NCBI GenBank assembly: GCA_012517965.1
Contig: JAAYTZ010000107.1
Coordinates: forward strand, 1 to 47,997
Direction: 5' to 3'
Source: Propionibacterium sp.
GTDB taxonomy: Bacteria > Actinomycetota > Actinomycetes > Propionibacteriales > Propionibacteriaceae
DNA: 47,997 nt
Positions within the stretch are counted from its first letter, which is position 1; each line of letters starts with the position of its first letter. The translations under genes and the position numbers were made by a program. The notes under the pieces were generated by a model. That model did no database searches. It was given only the letters and a program-made list of their open reading frames with translations, and was not told where the DNA came from. Below, in pieces: positions 17,174 to 23,777 of this stretch.

Positions 17174-17280
17174 CGGATGGGTCCTCGCTCCTGGCGGGGC
17201 GTCGCCGATGACGCCCAGGTCCAACCGATTAGAACCCGGGGGCTGGACGCGGCGCAAGGGGGTGGGGGCCCGGCCTCCGC

Positions 17281-17532
17281 TCAGCCCGCGTCGTCGGCCG
17301 GGTCGGCCGCGGTCGTGGGGGGCGGCGGGGGCACGGCGACGAACGTGAAGCTGCCCAGGCTCGCGACGGGCCGGCCGGCGGGCCCGGACGCCGACGCGTC
17401 GGCCCCCGCCCGGTCCCGGGGAGCCGCCGGGGCGCCGGGTTGGTTGGGCCGGACCGGATCCCCCAGCGCCGCCCGGATGGCGGCGGCGACGGGATCGGGA
17501 GCCTCCGGGTCGAACGTGCGGGTCTCGGGCAT
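17281..17532 (-). CDS. Small proline/alanine-rich hypothetical protein
   Basis: This 83-residue frame begins [26 protein letters not shown] and ends in a Pro-rich, acidic tail. I recognise no family. Support for a real gene is a -10-like TAGCAT (minus strand, 17544-17539) exactly 6 nt before the ATG, which matches the leaderless arrangement of neighbours; there is no Shine-Dalgarno sequence. Part of the sequence is low complexity and another frame is open across it, so expression is uncertain. Confidence 0.45.
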   Translation of the reverse strand: MPETRTFDPEAPDPVAAAIRAALGDPVRPNQPGAPAAPRDRAGADASASGPAGRPVASLGSFTFVAVPPPPPTTAADPADDAG

Positions 17533-17538
17533 GCGCGC

Positions 17539-17544
17539 ATGCTA
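17539..17544 (-). promoter_or_regulatory. Candidate leaderless -10 box of the small hypothetical gene
   Basis: Minus-strand TAGCAT ends 6 nt before the ATG at 17532. Confidence 0.4.
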
Positions 17545-17563
17545 CCCGGCCGGCCCGGGCGCC

Positions 17564-18214
17564 TCAGCAGTGCTCGTCGCGGACGGTGAAGCGCTCGCGG
17601 TGGTGCCGCGGGTCGTGGATCTCGTCGAGGACCGCCACCGCGAACGTCCCGGTGCTGACCCGGGACGCCCCGCCCGGGCCGCGCAGCAGGGTGTCGCCGC
17701 CGAGCACGGGGCGATCGGCGGGCCCGACCACGAACTCGGCCGACGGGGAGATCCCCACCCACTCGACGTCGTCGACGGTGCGCAGGAACGCCAGCTCGCG
17801 TGCCTGCTGCTCGGGGATCGCGATCCAGGACGCCGTGCCCGGCTCGTCGTACAGGTCGTCGAGGTGGCGCCGGCCCTCGCCCACCTCCAGGCTGCCGGCG
17901 CCCAGCACGAACACGAGCCGGGGGGCGTCCCGCATGGTGCGGGCCAGCCCGATCAGGTGCTTGGCGACCTCGACGTGCTGGACAGCGTCCGCGGGGGTGG
18001 TGCCCAGGGCGTCCACCACGACGTCGAACGACGCCAGGTCGGCCGCACCGAGCCGGCGGGCGTCCTTGGCGAGGTAGTTGCCGTAGTCGCCGAAGACGCC
18101 CTCGGCCTTCCGGGTGTCCCGGACGATGGCCGTCGGCACGTCGCCGCGCTTGACGGCCTCGCGGAAGATGTCGCGCCCGGCCTTACCGGACCCACCGATG
18201 ATGCCGATCTTCAT
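17564..18214 (-). CDS. NAD(P)-binding NmrA/YwnB-like protein
   Basis: This 216-residue Rossmann-fold protein has MKIGIIGGSGKAGRDI at the N-terminus, the GxxGxxG nucleotide-binding loop of atypical short-chain dehydrogenases. VVVDALGTTPADAV and LVFVLGAGSLEV mark later strands, and WVGISPSAEFVVGP is typical of YwnB/NmrA-like proteins. There is no YxxxK catalytic pair, so a redox sensor or an epimerase-like role is as likely as a reductase. The ATG at 18214 has no Shine-Dalgarno sequence, but TAGGTT lies 6 nt before it, so a leaderless mRNA is probable. It lies 43 bp downstream of the arf-like operon in the same direction. Confidence 0.8.
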   Translation of the reverse strand: MKIGIIGGSGKAGRDIFREAVKRGDVPTAIVRDTRKAEGVFGDYGNYLAKDARRLGAADLASFDVVVDALGTTPADAVQHVEVAKHLIGLARTMRDAPRLVFVLGAGSLEVGEGRRHLDDLYDEPGTASWIAIPEQQARELAFLRTVDDVEWVGISPSAEFVVGPADRPVLGGDTLLRGPGGASRVSTGTFAVAVLDEIHDPRHHRERFTVRDEHC

Positions 18215-18220
18215 GGGGAG

Positions 18221-18226
18221 AACCTA
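18221..18226 (-). promoter_or_regulatory. Candidate leaderless -10 box of the NmrA-like gene
   Basis: Minus-strand TAGGTT (18226-18221) ends 6 nt before the ATG at 18214. Confidence 0.45.
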
Positions 18227-18257
18227 GTGCACGCGCGCCGGCGCCGCCGGGGCGAGG

Positions 18258-18860
18258 TCAGCCGGCGCCGCCCTTGGGGCGCCGCACGTAGTGGCTGTAG
18301 CCGGCGGCCAGGGCGGCCCGCTCGTCGACGAACCAGATGTCGGGGCGGGCCCGGTCGTAGTCGGGGTCGTCCGGGGCCAGGTAGAGCTGCGCCTTCCGGT
18401 CCCCCTTCACCGAGAACCCCGCGGGGGTGCTGCCGTCGGCCGGGGCGTCCGTCCAGGTCGCGGGCTGCCCGGGGCGGGTCCTGGGCAGCCCCGGCTCGGG
18501 CTCGGGTTCCGTCGTGGGGTCGGACGCCTCCGCGCGGCCCGCGCTGCCGACGAGCCGGTCCTTGGCCTCGTCGAGGCGGGCCAGCCACTCGCGGGCCTGC
18601 CGGGCCAGCCCGGACGCCGCACCGGCACCGGCGGCCGCGGCCGGAGCCTCCGGGGCCGGGCCGGGTGCTGCGGCGTCGCCCTCGCCGTCGAGCAGGTGGT
18701 CGAGGTCGGTCAGGTCCGCGTCCGCGGCGTCCGCGTCCGCGTCCGCCGGGTCGAGCGGGACGGGGGCGTCGCGGGTGACCCGCTTGACCACCACGAACTG
18801 CCACGAGTACAGGAAGCCGGCCACCAGGGCCAGCAGCGCCAGGAACGGGTTGATGTTCAC
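18258..18860 (-). CDS. arfC: ArfC-like membrane protein with C-terminal sunset domain
   Basis: This 200-residue protein has an N-terminal membrane helix (NPFLALLALVAGFLYSWQFVVV), a long acidic Asp/Ala/Pro-rich linker, and a C-terminal domain at about residues 150-198. That domain reads GFSVKGDRKAQLYLAPDDPDYDRARPDIWF and continues into AALAAGYSHYVRRP. The FxVKG...YxxPxxPxYxRxxxxxWF pattern is what I know as the sunset domain of ArfC proteins in the mycobacterial OmpATb (arfABC) operon. The GTG start at 18858-18860 overlaps the stop of the small upstream gene as GTGA. With the preceding small membrane protein and the OmpA-like protein it forms a complete arfABC-like set. Its biochemical role is unknown; it is thought to be accessory to the channel protein. 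Confidence 0.78.
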   Translation of the reverse strand: MNINPFLALLALVAGFLYSWQFVVVKRVTRDAPVPLDPADADADAADADLTDLDHLLDGEGDAAAPGPAPEAPAAAAGAGAASGLARQAREWLARLDEAKDRLVGSAGRAEASDPTTEPEPEPGLPRTRPGQPATWTDAPADGSTPAGFSVKGDRKAQLYLAPDDPDYDRARPDIWFVDERAALAAGYSHYVRRPKGGAG

Positions 18861-19018
18861 CGGAGGGCTCCGTCCGGAGCGGCGGCGGCCTCGAGCTGCG
18901 CCAACGCCTCCTCCTCCGAGGTGGCGGGGTAGCGTCGGCGGGCCACCGCGAACGCGGCGACGGACCCGGCCGCGAACGCGATCGCGTACACGAGGAACGG
19001 GACGATGAAGTCGAGCAT
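18857..19018 (-). CDS. arfB: ArfB-like small membrane protein, 53 residues
   Basis: This short gene begins with the ATG at 19016-19018 and ends with the TGA at 18857-18859. It encodes one hydrophobic helix at about residues 4-27 (FIVPFLVYAIAFAAGSVAAF), then a basic stop-transfer ARRRY and an amphipathic acidic tail (SEEEALAQLEAA). It lies 10 bp after the OmpA-like gene and overlaps the next gene by 4 nt (GTGA). The position, size and single-helix topology match ArfB of the mycobacterial arfABC locus. It is short enough to be missed by automatic gene calling. Function is inferred only from the operon. Confidence 0.78.
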   Translation of the reverse strand: MLDFIVPFLVYAIAFAAGSVAAFAVARRRYPATSEEEALAQLEAAAAPDGALR

Positions 19019-19028
19019 GGCCGCCTCC

Positions 19029-20030
19029 CTACTGGACCGTGATGTCGACGCGACGGTTCGTCGTGCGGCCGGCGGCGGTGTCGTTGCTCGCCAGCGGCTG
19101 GCTGGAGCCGTTCCCGACCGTGGTGATGCTGCCCTCGGGCACGCCCAGCTGGACGAGCGCGGCCTTGACCGCCGACGCCCGCTGCTCGGAGAGCCGCTGG
19201 TTGGTGGTGTCCGTCCCGGTGTTGTCGGTGTTGCCGGCCACCAGGAGCGTGAGGCCGGTGCAGGGCTTGACGGCGTCCGCGATGCGTTTGAGCGCGGCCC
19301 GGGAGTCCGCGGTGAGGCCCGACCCGCCCGTGCCGAAGTTGATCCTGGTCGCGGCGGTGACCACCTTGACGTGATTGGCGACGGCGTCGCACGAGGCGGG
19401 GGGCTGGGCCGGGTCGCCGACGACGATGCCCGCGCTGTCGACGGCGCCGCCGGGGTAGGCCTGGGCGGCAGCCGCCAGCGCGGCGGCCTTGCCCGCCTCG
19501 TCGAGGGCGGCGCCGCTCACCTTGACGTTGCCGCCCTGGGCTTCGAAGGCGACACCCGCGACACCCTTGAGGGCGGCGGCCAGCGCGCCGAAGGCGGCGG
19601 CGTCGACCGCCGGAGCGGCCGGGTCGACCGTGAGCCGGTCGGCCACCGTGGCCGTGCTGCCGTAGGCCTTCTTGAGGGCGTCGACGACGGCGAGGCGCGT
19701 GGCGGCGTCCGGCACCGACCCGGCGACCGTCACGGCCCGGCCGTCCTGGTACACGGCGAGGATCGGCACCCTGGCTCCCGGCGACGGGCTGCCGGACGGC
19801 GCGGGACCGGCCGAGGCGGCGACGATCGGGGTGGTCGCCGACCCTGCGGGGGTCGCCGTCGCCGCGGGCCGGCCCAGGAGCCCGATCGCCGCCAGCAGGG
19901 CGGGCACCGCGACGAGGCCCACGATCCACGGCGTGGAGAGCAGCGGCCGGTGGTAGTGGCCCACCTCGGTGTCGTCCGGGCCGGGGGCGTCCGGCTCGGC
20001 CGGGTCGGCGGCTCGCTGTTGGGAATCCAT
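19029..20030 (-). CDS. arfA: ArfA/OmpATb-like protein with OmpA domain
   Basis: This 333-residue protein has a cytoplasmic N-terminus, one membrane helix at about residues 34-54 (WIVGLVAVPALLAAIGLLG), and a central region with two repeated BON-like units (AVTVAGSVPDAATRLAVVDALK and GNVKVSGAALDEAGKAAALA). A C-terminal OmpA-like peptidoglycan-associated domain follows (INFGTGGSGLTADSRAALKRI, then VAGNTDNTGTDTTNQRLSEQ and TNRRVDITVQ). This is the layout of mycobacterial OmpATb (ArfA), linked there to growth at acid pH and ammonia release. AGGAGG precedes the ATG at 20030. It leads the arfABC-like operon. Confidence 0.85.
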   Translation of the reverse strand: MDSQQRAADPAEPDAPGPDDTEVGHYHRPLLSTPWIVGLVAVPALLAAIGLLGRPAATATPAGSATTPIVAASAGPAPSGSPSPGARVPILAVYQDGRAVTVAGSVPDAATRLAVVDALKKAYGSTATVADRLTVDPAAPAVDAAAFGALAAALKGVAGVAFEAQGGNVKVSGAALDEAGKAAALAAAAQAYPGGAVDSAGIVVGDPAQPPASCDAVANHVKVVTAATRINFGTGGSGLTADSRAALKRIADAVKPCTGLTLLVAGNTDNTGTDTTNQRLSEQRASAVKAALVQLGVPEGSITTVGNGSSQPLASNDTAAGRTTNRRVDITVQ

Positions 20031-20150
20031 GGACCCTCCTCGGAGCGTTCGGGTGCGGCGGGCGTGGGCCGCCGACTGTAGCGGTCCACGCTGCCAACGT
20101 ACGGGAGGTCGCCGACGTGGGCCCGGATGCCACACCGAGGAGCCGGGGGG

Positions 20151-20180
20151 TGACGGGTCGCTCCACGCACTCTCTACAGT
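20151..20180 (+). promoter_or_regulatory. Leaderless promoter of the ribA fusion gene
   Basis: TGACGG (20151-20156) and TACAGT (20175-20180) are separated by 18 bp, and the -10 ends 6 nt before the ATG at 20187. No FMN riboswitch-like structure is possible in so short a leader. Confidence 0.6.
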
Positions 20181-20186
20181 GGGGGC

Positions 20187-21515
20187 ATGTCCAAGTCCAC
20201 GACCGTGGTCGCCGAGCGCGTCACGACCACCGTCCTGCCCACCCGACACGGCGAGTTCGCCATGCACGGCTACCTCGTCGGCGACACGGAGATGGTGGCC
20301 CTCACCGTCGGCCTGGACGCCCCTCCCGCGGGGGAGCTGCCGTGGGTGCGGGTGCATTCGGAGTGCCTGACCGGGGACGCCTTCGGCTCGCTGCGGTGCG
20401 ACTGCGGCGAGCAGTTGCAGGCCGCGCTGGCGGCCATCATGGAGCACGGCTACGGCGCCCTGATCTACGCGCTCGGGCACGAGGGACGCGGCATCGGCCT
20501 CCTGGAGAAGCTGAAGGCCTACGCCCTGCAGGACCAGGGCTTCGACACCGTGGACGCCAACCTGGCCCTCGGTCATCCGGCGGACGCCCGCCGCTACGAC
20601 GGGGCGGCCGCCATGCTCCGCGACCTGGGGCTGGACCGCATCGTGCTGATCTCGGCCAACCCCGCCAAGGAGGAGGCGCTCGCCGAACTCGGCGTCCAGG
20701 TCGTCGGCCGGCTGCGCCTCGGCGTCCCGGACCGGCCGCAGAACGTCGGCTACCTCAACACCAAGCGCAAGCGGATGCGGCACGACTCGGCGCCGACCGA
20801 GGTGATCCCGGCCACCGGCCTGTTCGGCGGCCCCCAGGAGGTCTACGACGACCTGACGGCCGCCGGGCCGCAGCTCGTCATCGCCCAGCTCGGGCAGAGC
20901 GCCGACGGGTTCATCGCGACGCACACCGGGGAATCCGCCGGCCTGACCGGTGCCGAGGACCACCGGCACCTGCACCGCCTGCGTTCGCTGGTGGACGCCG
21001 TCGTGGTCGGGGCGGCCACCGTCGTCGCCGACGATCCGCGGCTGACCGTGCGCGAGGTGAAGGGCGACAACCCGGTTCGCGTCGTGGCGGACCCGCGGGG
21101 CCGGGTCGCGCCGACGGCGTCCGTGCTGCGCGACCCGGAGGCGCCGACGTTGTGGCTCGTGGGGGCGTCCGCCCCGACCGACCTGACCGCCGGGCCCCAC
21201 GTCGAGATCGTCCGGCTGCCGGGCGACGGCCCCTTCGATCCCGCCGCCATCGTCGACGTGCTGGCGCGGCGCGGGCTCGGGCGGGTGCTGGTCGAGGGCG
21301 GCGGACGCCTCGTCTCGGCGTTCCTGGCGGCGGGCCAGCTGGACCGGCTGTTCCTGACGATCGCCCCCATTCTGCTCGGCGAGGGCGTGCCCGGGGTGCG
21401 CCTGACCGGGCCCGAGGCGCTCGCGGACGCCGTGCGGCCCCGCCCGCGGAGCTTCCGGCTGGGGCAGGACCTGTGCTTCGAGTTCAACCTGCGGGCTCCC
21501 GCCGACGCGCGGTGA
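20187..21515 (+). CDS. ribA: GTP cyclohydrolase II fused to a RibD-type reductase domain
   Basis: Residues 1-210 are GTP cyclohydrolase II, which opens GTP to a diaminopyrimidine in the first step of riboflavin synthesis. Zinc ligands Cys60, Cys71 and Cys73 lie in HSECLTGDAFGSLRCDCGEQ. GHEGRGIGLLEKLKAYALQDQG and the GYLNTKRKRMRH end also fit. Residues from about 225 to the end form a RibD-C/DHFR-like reductase domain (QLGQSADGFIATHTG, VVVGAATVVADDPRLTVR, VLVEGGGRLVSAFL), which reduces the ribosyl group two steps later. The deaminase domain that normally precedes the reductase in RibD is absent. The 442-residue fusion is intact with no frame change. It could serve riboflavin or a related pyrimidine-derived product. 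Confidence 0.9.
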   Translation: MSKSTTVVAERVTTTVLPTRHGEFAMHGYLVGDTEMVALTVGLDAPPAGELPWVRVHSECLTGDAFGSLRCDCGEQLQAALAAIMEHGYGALIYALGHEGRGIGLLEKLKAYALQDQGFDTVDANLALGHPADARRYDGAAAMLRDLGLDRIVLISANPAKEEALAELGVQVVGRLRLGVPDRPQNVGYLNTKRKRMRHDSAPTEVIPATGLFGGPQEVYDDLTAAGPQLVIAQLGQSADGFIATHTGESAGLTGAEDHRHLHRLRSLVDAVVVGAATVVADDPRLTVREVKGDNPVRVVADPRGRVAPTASVLRDPEAPTLWLVGASAPTDLTAGPHVEIVRLPGDGPFDPAAIVDVLARRGLGRVLVEGGGRLVSAFLAAGQLDRLFLTIAPILLGEGVPGVRLTGPEALADAVRPRPRSFRLGQDLCFEFNLRAPADAR

Positions 21516-21555
21516 CCGCCGGGCGAGCCGCTCCCTGAGGGGACGCCGGCGGTCA
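21513..21555. terminator. Bidirectional hairpin containing both convergent stop codons
   Basis: TGACCGCCGG (21513-21522) pairs perfectly with CCGGCGGTCA (21546-21555). The left arm begins with the TGA stop of the ribA fusion and the right arm ends with the TGA stop, on the other strand, of the Rieske oxygenase gene. Small inner pairs (CCC/GGG) extend it. Confidence 0.7.
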
Positions 21556-22509
21556 GGCGGGCTCGGCGACCGAGGTGCCCTTGAGGTTCCGCAGGTACCA
21601 GGTGCGGAAGGTGAGCGTCGGACGGTCCGTGCGCACCGACTTCTCGAGTTTCTCGGCGGGCACCTCGGGCGGAGCGGACGACTCGACGATGTCCCGGTCC
21701 TGGTGCAGGACCTTCACGTTGAAGCGGTCGAACGCCACGGAGGCGGCCGGGTTCTTCGCGAAGTTGCGGGCCGTGACCAGCAGCATGCGGGTGCGGTTGG
21801 GCTCGGCCGGGATGCAGAAGATCTGCACCCGCATCAGCCGCGGCTCGGGGATCGTGTCCAGGATCATCGAGTTCGGCCGGTACCAGGACAGGTACGCCCC
21901 CGGCGGGTGCTCGTCGAGGCGGGCGCCGAACCGGTAGCCGTAGTCGGTGTCGGTGAGGTCGAAGTCCAGCGTCGAGTCCCGGCGCTGCTTGGCCCGGACG
22001 AACCGGCCGATCGTGGAGCGGTGCACGTAGGGGAGGTGGGGGTAGTCGAGCATGTTCTCCATGGCCCGCGTCCAGTGGCAGGCCCACTCCTCATGGTGTT
22101 CGAACCGCGCGAGGGTGGCGTCCGCGAGGTGCGGCGAGAACGTGGGCTCGGTGTCGGGGTCGAAGCCGGTGAACACCCAGATCAGGCCGCCCAGTTCCCG
22201 GCTGGGGAGGGCCAGGGCGCCCCGCGGGCCGCGGGGGGAGCCGGGGTTGAACGGGATGTGCGCGTTGCTCCCGTCCGGCTCGAACTCCCAGCCGTGGAAG
22301 CCGCACCGGAGGCGTCCGTCGCCGGTGCAGGTGCCCAGGGCCAGCGAGACGCCGCGGTGGGGGCAGCGGTCGACGAGCACCGACAACAACCCGCCCCGGC
22401 TGCGCCAGAGCACCAGCGGCGTGCCGGCGAGCACGACGCGCCGGGGCTGTTTCGCCACCTCGGCGGCGGGCAGGACGGGGGTCCACTGGCGGGCGAAGTC
22501 CTCGAACAT
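21553..22509 (-). CDS. Rieske non-haem iron oxygenase, alpha subunit-like
   Basis: This 318-residue protein has an N-terminal Rieske domain with [2Fe-2S] ligands in CPHRG and CGFHGWEF (C-x-H ... C-x2-H). The catalytic domain has the 2-His-1-carboxylate motif in ENMLDYPHLPYVHRS; a C-terminal Asp in HQDRDIVE could supply the third ligand. Family members hydroxylate or demethylate aromatic or steroid-like substrates using electrons from a separate reductase, none of which is encoded nearby. The substrate cannot be read from the sequence. The ATG at 22507-22509 lacks a Shine-Dalgarno sequence. A palindrome 15 bp upstream may be an operator. Confidence 0.88.
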   Translation of the reverse strand: MFEDFARQWTPVLPAAEVAKQPRRVVLAGTPLVLWRSRGGLLSVLVDRCPHRGVSLALGTCTGDGRLRCGFHGWEFEPDGSNAHIPFNPGSPRGPRGALALPSRELGGLIWVFTGFDPDTEPTFSPHLADATLARFEHHEEWACHWTRAMENMLDYPHLPYVHRSTIGRFVRAKQRRDSTLDFDLTDTDYGYRFGARLDEHPPGAYLSWYRPNSMILDTIPEPRLMRVQIFCIPAEPNRTRMLLVTARNFAKNPAASVAFDRFNVKVLHQDRDIVESSAPPEVPAEKLEKSVRTDRPTLTFRTWYLRNLKGTSVAEPA

Positions 22510-22523
22510 GGCCCCAATCGAAT

Positions 22524-22540
22524 ACTTCAGCCGCTGAAAT
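22524..22540 (-). promoter_or_regulatory. Palindromic operator candidate before the Rieske oxygenase
   Basis: TTCAGC-C-GCTGAA (22526-22538) is a perfect 6+1+6 inverted repeat, with a further partial match at its edges, in an AT-richer patch just upstream of a -10-like TATTCG. The size suits a dimeric repressor, but no regulator gene is adjacent. Confidence 0.45.
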
Positions 22541-22569
22541 GTCCAGTGGGTGCCGGGTCGGCCGCCCGG

Positions 22570-23481
22570 TCAGGACGCCGCGCGTTCGGCGTCCGACCCC
22601 TTTGGGTGCCCGGTGGTGTGTTCGTCGCCGGCGGCCACGTGCTCGGCCTGGGTGCCCGCCTCGTCGCGGTGCCGCCCCTTCTTCTTGATGGGCTTGCCGC
22701 CGAGCGACTGGTCCATCTCGAGGGCGGGGAACGAGACCGCGGGCAGCGACACGGGCTTCGCCGGGACGCCGGCCACCGTGGTGTGCGGGGGGACGTCGTG
22801 GAGCACCACGGAGCCGGCGCCGATCTTGGCGCCCTCCCCGACCCGGATGTTGCCGAGGATCTTCGCGCCGGCACCGATCATGACGCCCCGGCCGATCTTG
22901 GGGTGCCGGTCGCCGCCGACCTTGCCCGTGCCGCCGAGGGTGACCTCGTGCAGCATCGAGAAGTCGTCCTCGATCACGGCCGTCTCGCCGATCACCACCG
23001 AGGTGGCGTGGTCGAACATGATGCCCTTGCCGAGGCGGGCGCCCGGGTGGATGTCGACCGCGAACACCTCCGAGATGCGCGACTGCAGGTACAGGGCCAA
23101 CGGGACGCGGCCCGCCGTCCAGTAGTGGTGGGCGACCCGGTAGCTCTGGATCGAGTGGAACCCCTTGAAGTAGAGCAGCGGCTGGCTGTAGCCGCGGGTG
23201 GCGGGGTCGCGTTCGACGACGGCCTGCAGGTCGGCCTTGATGGCGTCGCAGACCGCGCCCTCGGCGCAGATCACCGGCTGGATCAGGTCGCGCAGCGTGA
23301 GCGCGGACAAGACGGGGCTCTCCAGCTTCGCGGCGAGGATGTAGGACAGCGAGTCCCCGAGGCAGGCGTGCCCGAGGATCACGGTGTTCAGGTAGCCGGC
23401 CAGGGCCGGCTCGGCGGCGGCGTCGGCGGCCGCCTCGGCGCGGATGCGATCCCAGATCTGGTCGTCGGGGACGGTGCGCAT
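22570..23481 (-). CDS. cysE: Serine O-acetyltransferase
   Basis: This 303-residue left-handed beta-helix acetyltransferase makes O-acetylserine from serine and acetyl-CoA for cysteine synthesis. The N-terminal helical domain (YLNTVILGHACLGDSLSYILAAKLES) is followed by FKGFHSIQSYRVAHHYW. The hexapeptide repeats then read DIHPGARLGKGIMFDHATSV, VIGETAVI, LGGTGKVGGDRHPKIG and GVMIGAGAKILGNIRVGEGA. An unusual hydrophilic tail of about 45 residues (KKKGRHRDEAGT onward) extends past the active-site tail. The ATG at 23479-23481 has GGGAGG upstream. The frame stays open upstream to a GTG at 23637, but that stretch is better explained as leader RNA carrying a polycysteine short ORF (23559-23627). Confidence 0.9.
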   Translation of the reverse strand: MRTVPDDQIWDRIRAEAAADAAAEPALAGYLNTVILGHACLGDSLSYILAAKLESPVLSALTLRDLIQPVICAEGAVCDAIKADLQAVVERDPATRGYSQPLLYFKGFHSIQSYRVAHHYWTAGRVPLALYLQSRISEVFAVDIHPGARLGKGIMFDHATSVVIGETAVIEDDFSMLHEVTLGGTGKVGGDRHPKIGRGVMIGAGAKILGNIRVGEGAKIGAGSVVLHDVPPHTTVAGVPAKPVSLPAVSFPALEMDQSLGGKPIKKKGRHRDEAGTQAEHVAAGDEHTTGHPKGSDAERAAS

Positions 23482-23558
23482 GGTTCCTCCCGGGTCGGGG
23501 GTCGGCGAAGGGGCGAGCGAGGGGCGCTGATGGCGCTGGAAGTCGGCGGGGCTGACGA

Positions 23559-23627
23559 TCACGCCTGACAACAACAGCGCGCGGTGCCGCGCTGTTCCGC
23601 GTGCGCGCCGGCCGACCCAGGACTCAT
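23559..23627 (-). CDS. Leaderless polycysteine leader peptide before cysE
   Basis: A 22-codon ORF runs from the ATG at 23625-23627 to the TGA at 23559-23561 in a different frame from cysE. It starts MSPGSAGAHAEQ, and residues 18-20 are three consecutive Cys, all encoded by TGT, the rarer Cys codon in such GC-rich DNA. A -10-like TAGTGT (minus strand, 23639-23634) ends 6 nt before the ATG, so the ORF would be leaderless. A perfect 9-bp hairpin (23573-23596) overlaps the first Cys codon. Leaderless polycysteine short ORFs are known as cysteine-responsive attenuators in mycobacteria. By analogy, ribosome stalling at the Cys run when cysteine is low would raise cysE expression 77 nt downstream (inference). 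Confidence 0.7.
   Translation of the reverse strand: MSPGSAGAHAEQRGTARCCCQA
23573..23596 (-). promoter_or_regulatory. Hairpin within the cysE leader
   Basis: AACAGCGCG and CGCGCTGTT are perfect 9-bp arms with a 6-nt loop. In the RNA the 3' arm ends inside the run of Cys codons, so a ribosome on those codons would keep the hairpin open. It is a candidate attenuation element. Confidence 0.55.
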
Positions 23628-23633
23628 GGGCGA

Positions 23634-23639
23634 ACACTA
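23634..23639 (-). promoter_or_regulatory. -10 box of the cysE leader
   Basis: TAGTGT on the minus strand (23639-23634) ends 6 nt before the leader-peptide ATG at 23627. The -35 region is weak. Confidence 0.5.
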
Positions 23640-23707
23640 GGCCACCGGACCCGTCGGCGGTAGCCCCGGCCGCCCTGCCTCGGGCCGTGGTGGGCCCGCG
23701 CTGGACA

Positions 23708-23751
23708 GTGCAGTAGATCGGGGGGCGTCTGCCCCACCGGATCTACTGCAC
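23708..23751. terminator. Long perfect hairpin after the D-serine dehydratase gene
   Basis: GTGCAGTAGATC (23708-23719) and GATCTACTGCAC (23740-23751) are perfect 12-bp arms, with an inner G-run/C-run that can extend the stem. It lies between the end of the dehydratase gene and the cysE promoter and is a likely terminator, or a palindromic intergenic repeat. The AT-rich arm differs from the surrounding composition. Confidence 0.65.
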
Positions 23752-23777
23752 CGAGTCGCCGGCCTCGATCGGGCGGG

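Noticed and set aside
17174-17260. A FurA- or OxyR-type operator before catalase
   Set aside because: A weak partial symmetry around TTCTAATCGGTTGG is present but does not match a known consensus well enough to report.
17229-17762. A 177-codon minus-strand frame overlapping the small protein at 17281-17532
   Set aside because: It overlaps the end of the NAD(P)-binding gene, is Arg/Pro-rich, and lacks a start signal; the shorter frame has a well-placed -10.
15866-18778. A 970-codon open frame on the plus strand across catalase and its neighbours
   Set aside because: The catalase and the NAD(P)-binding gene on the other strand account for this stretch; the plus-strand product is compositionally biased and has no recognisable fold.
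20031-20186. An FMN riboswitch before the ribA fusion gene
   Set aside because: The -10 box lies 6 nt before the start codon, leaving no leader RNA, and no conserved FMN-aptamer blocks are visible.
23482-23637. A 52-residue N-terminal extension of CysE starting at the GTG at 23637
   Set aside because: The extension is unlike serine acetyltransferases, the ATG at 23481 has a strong ribosome-binding site, and the stretch is better explained by the leader ORF.
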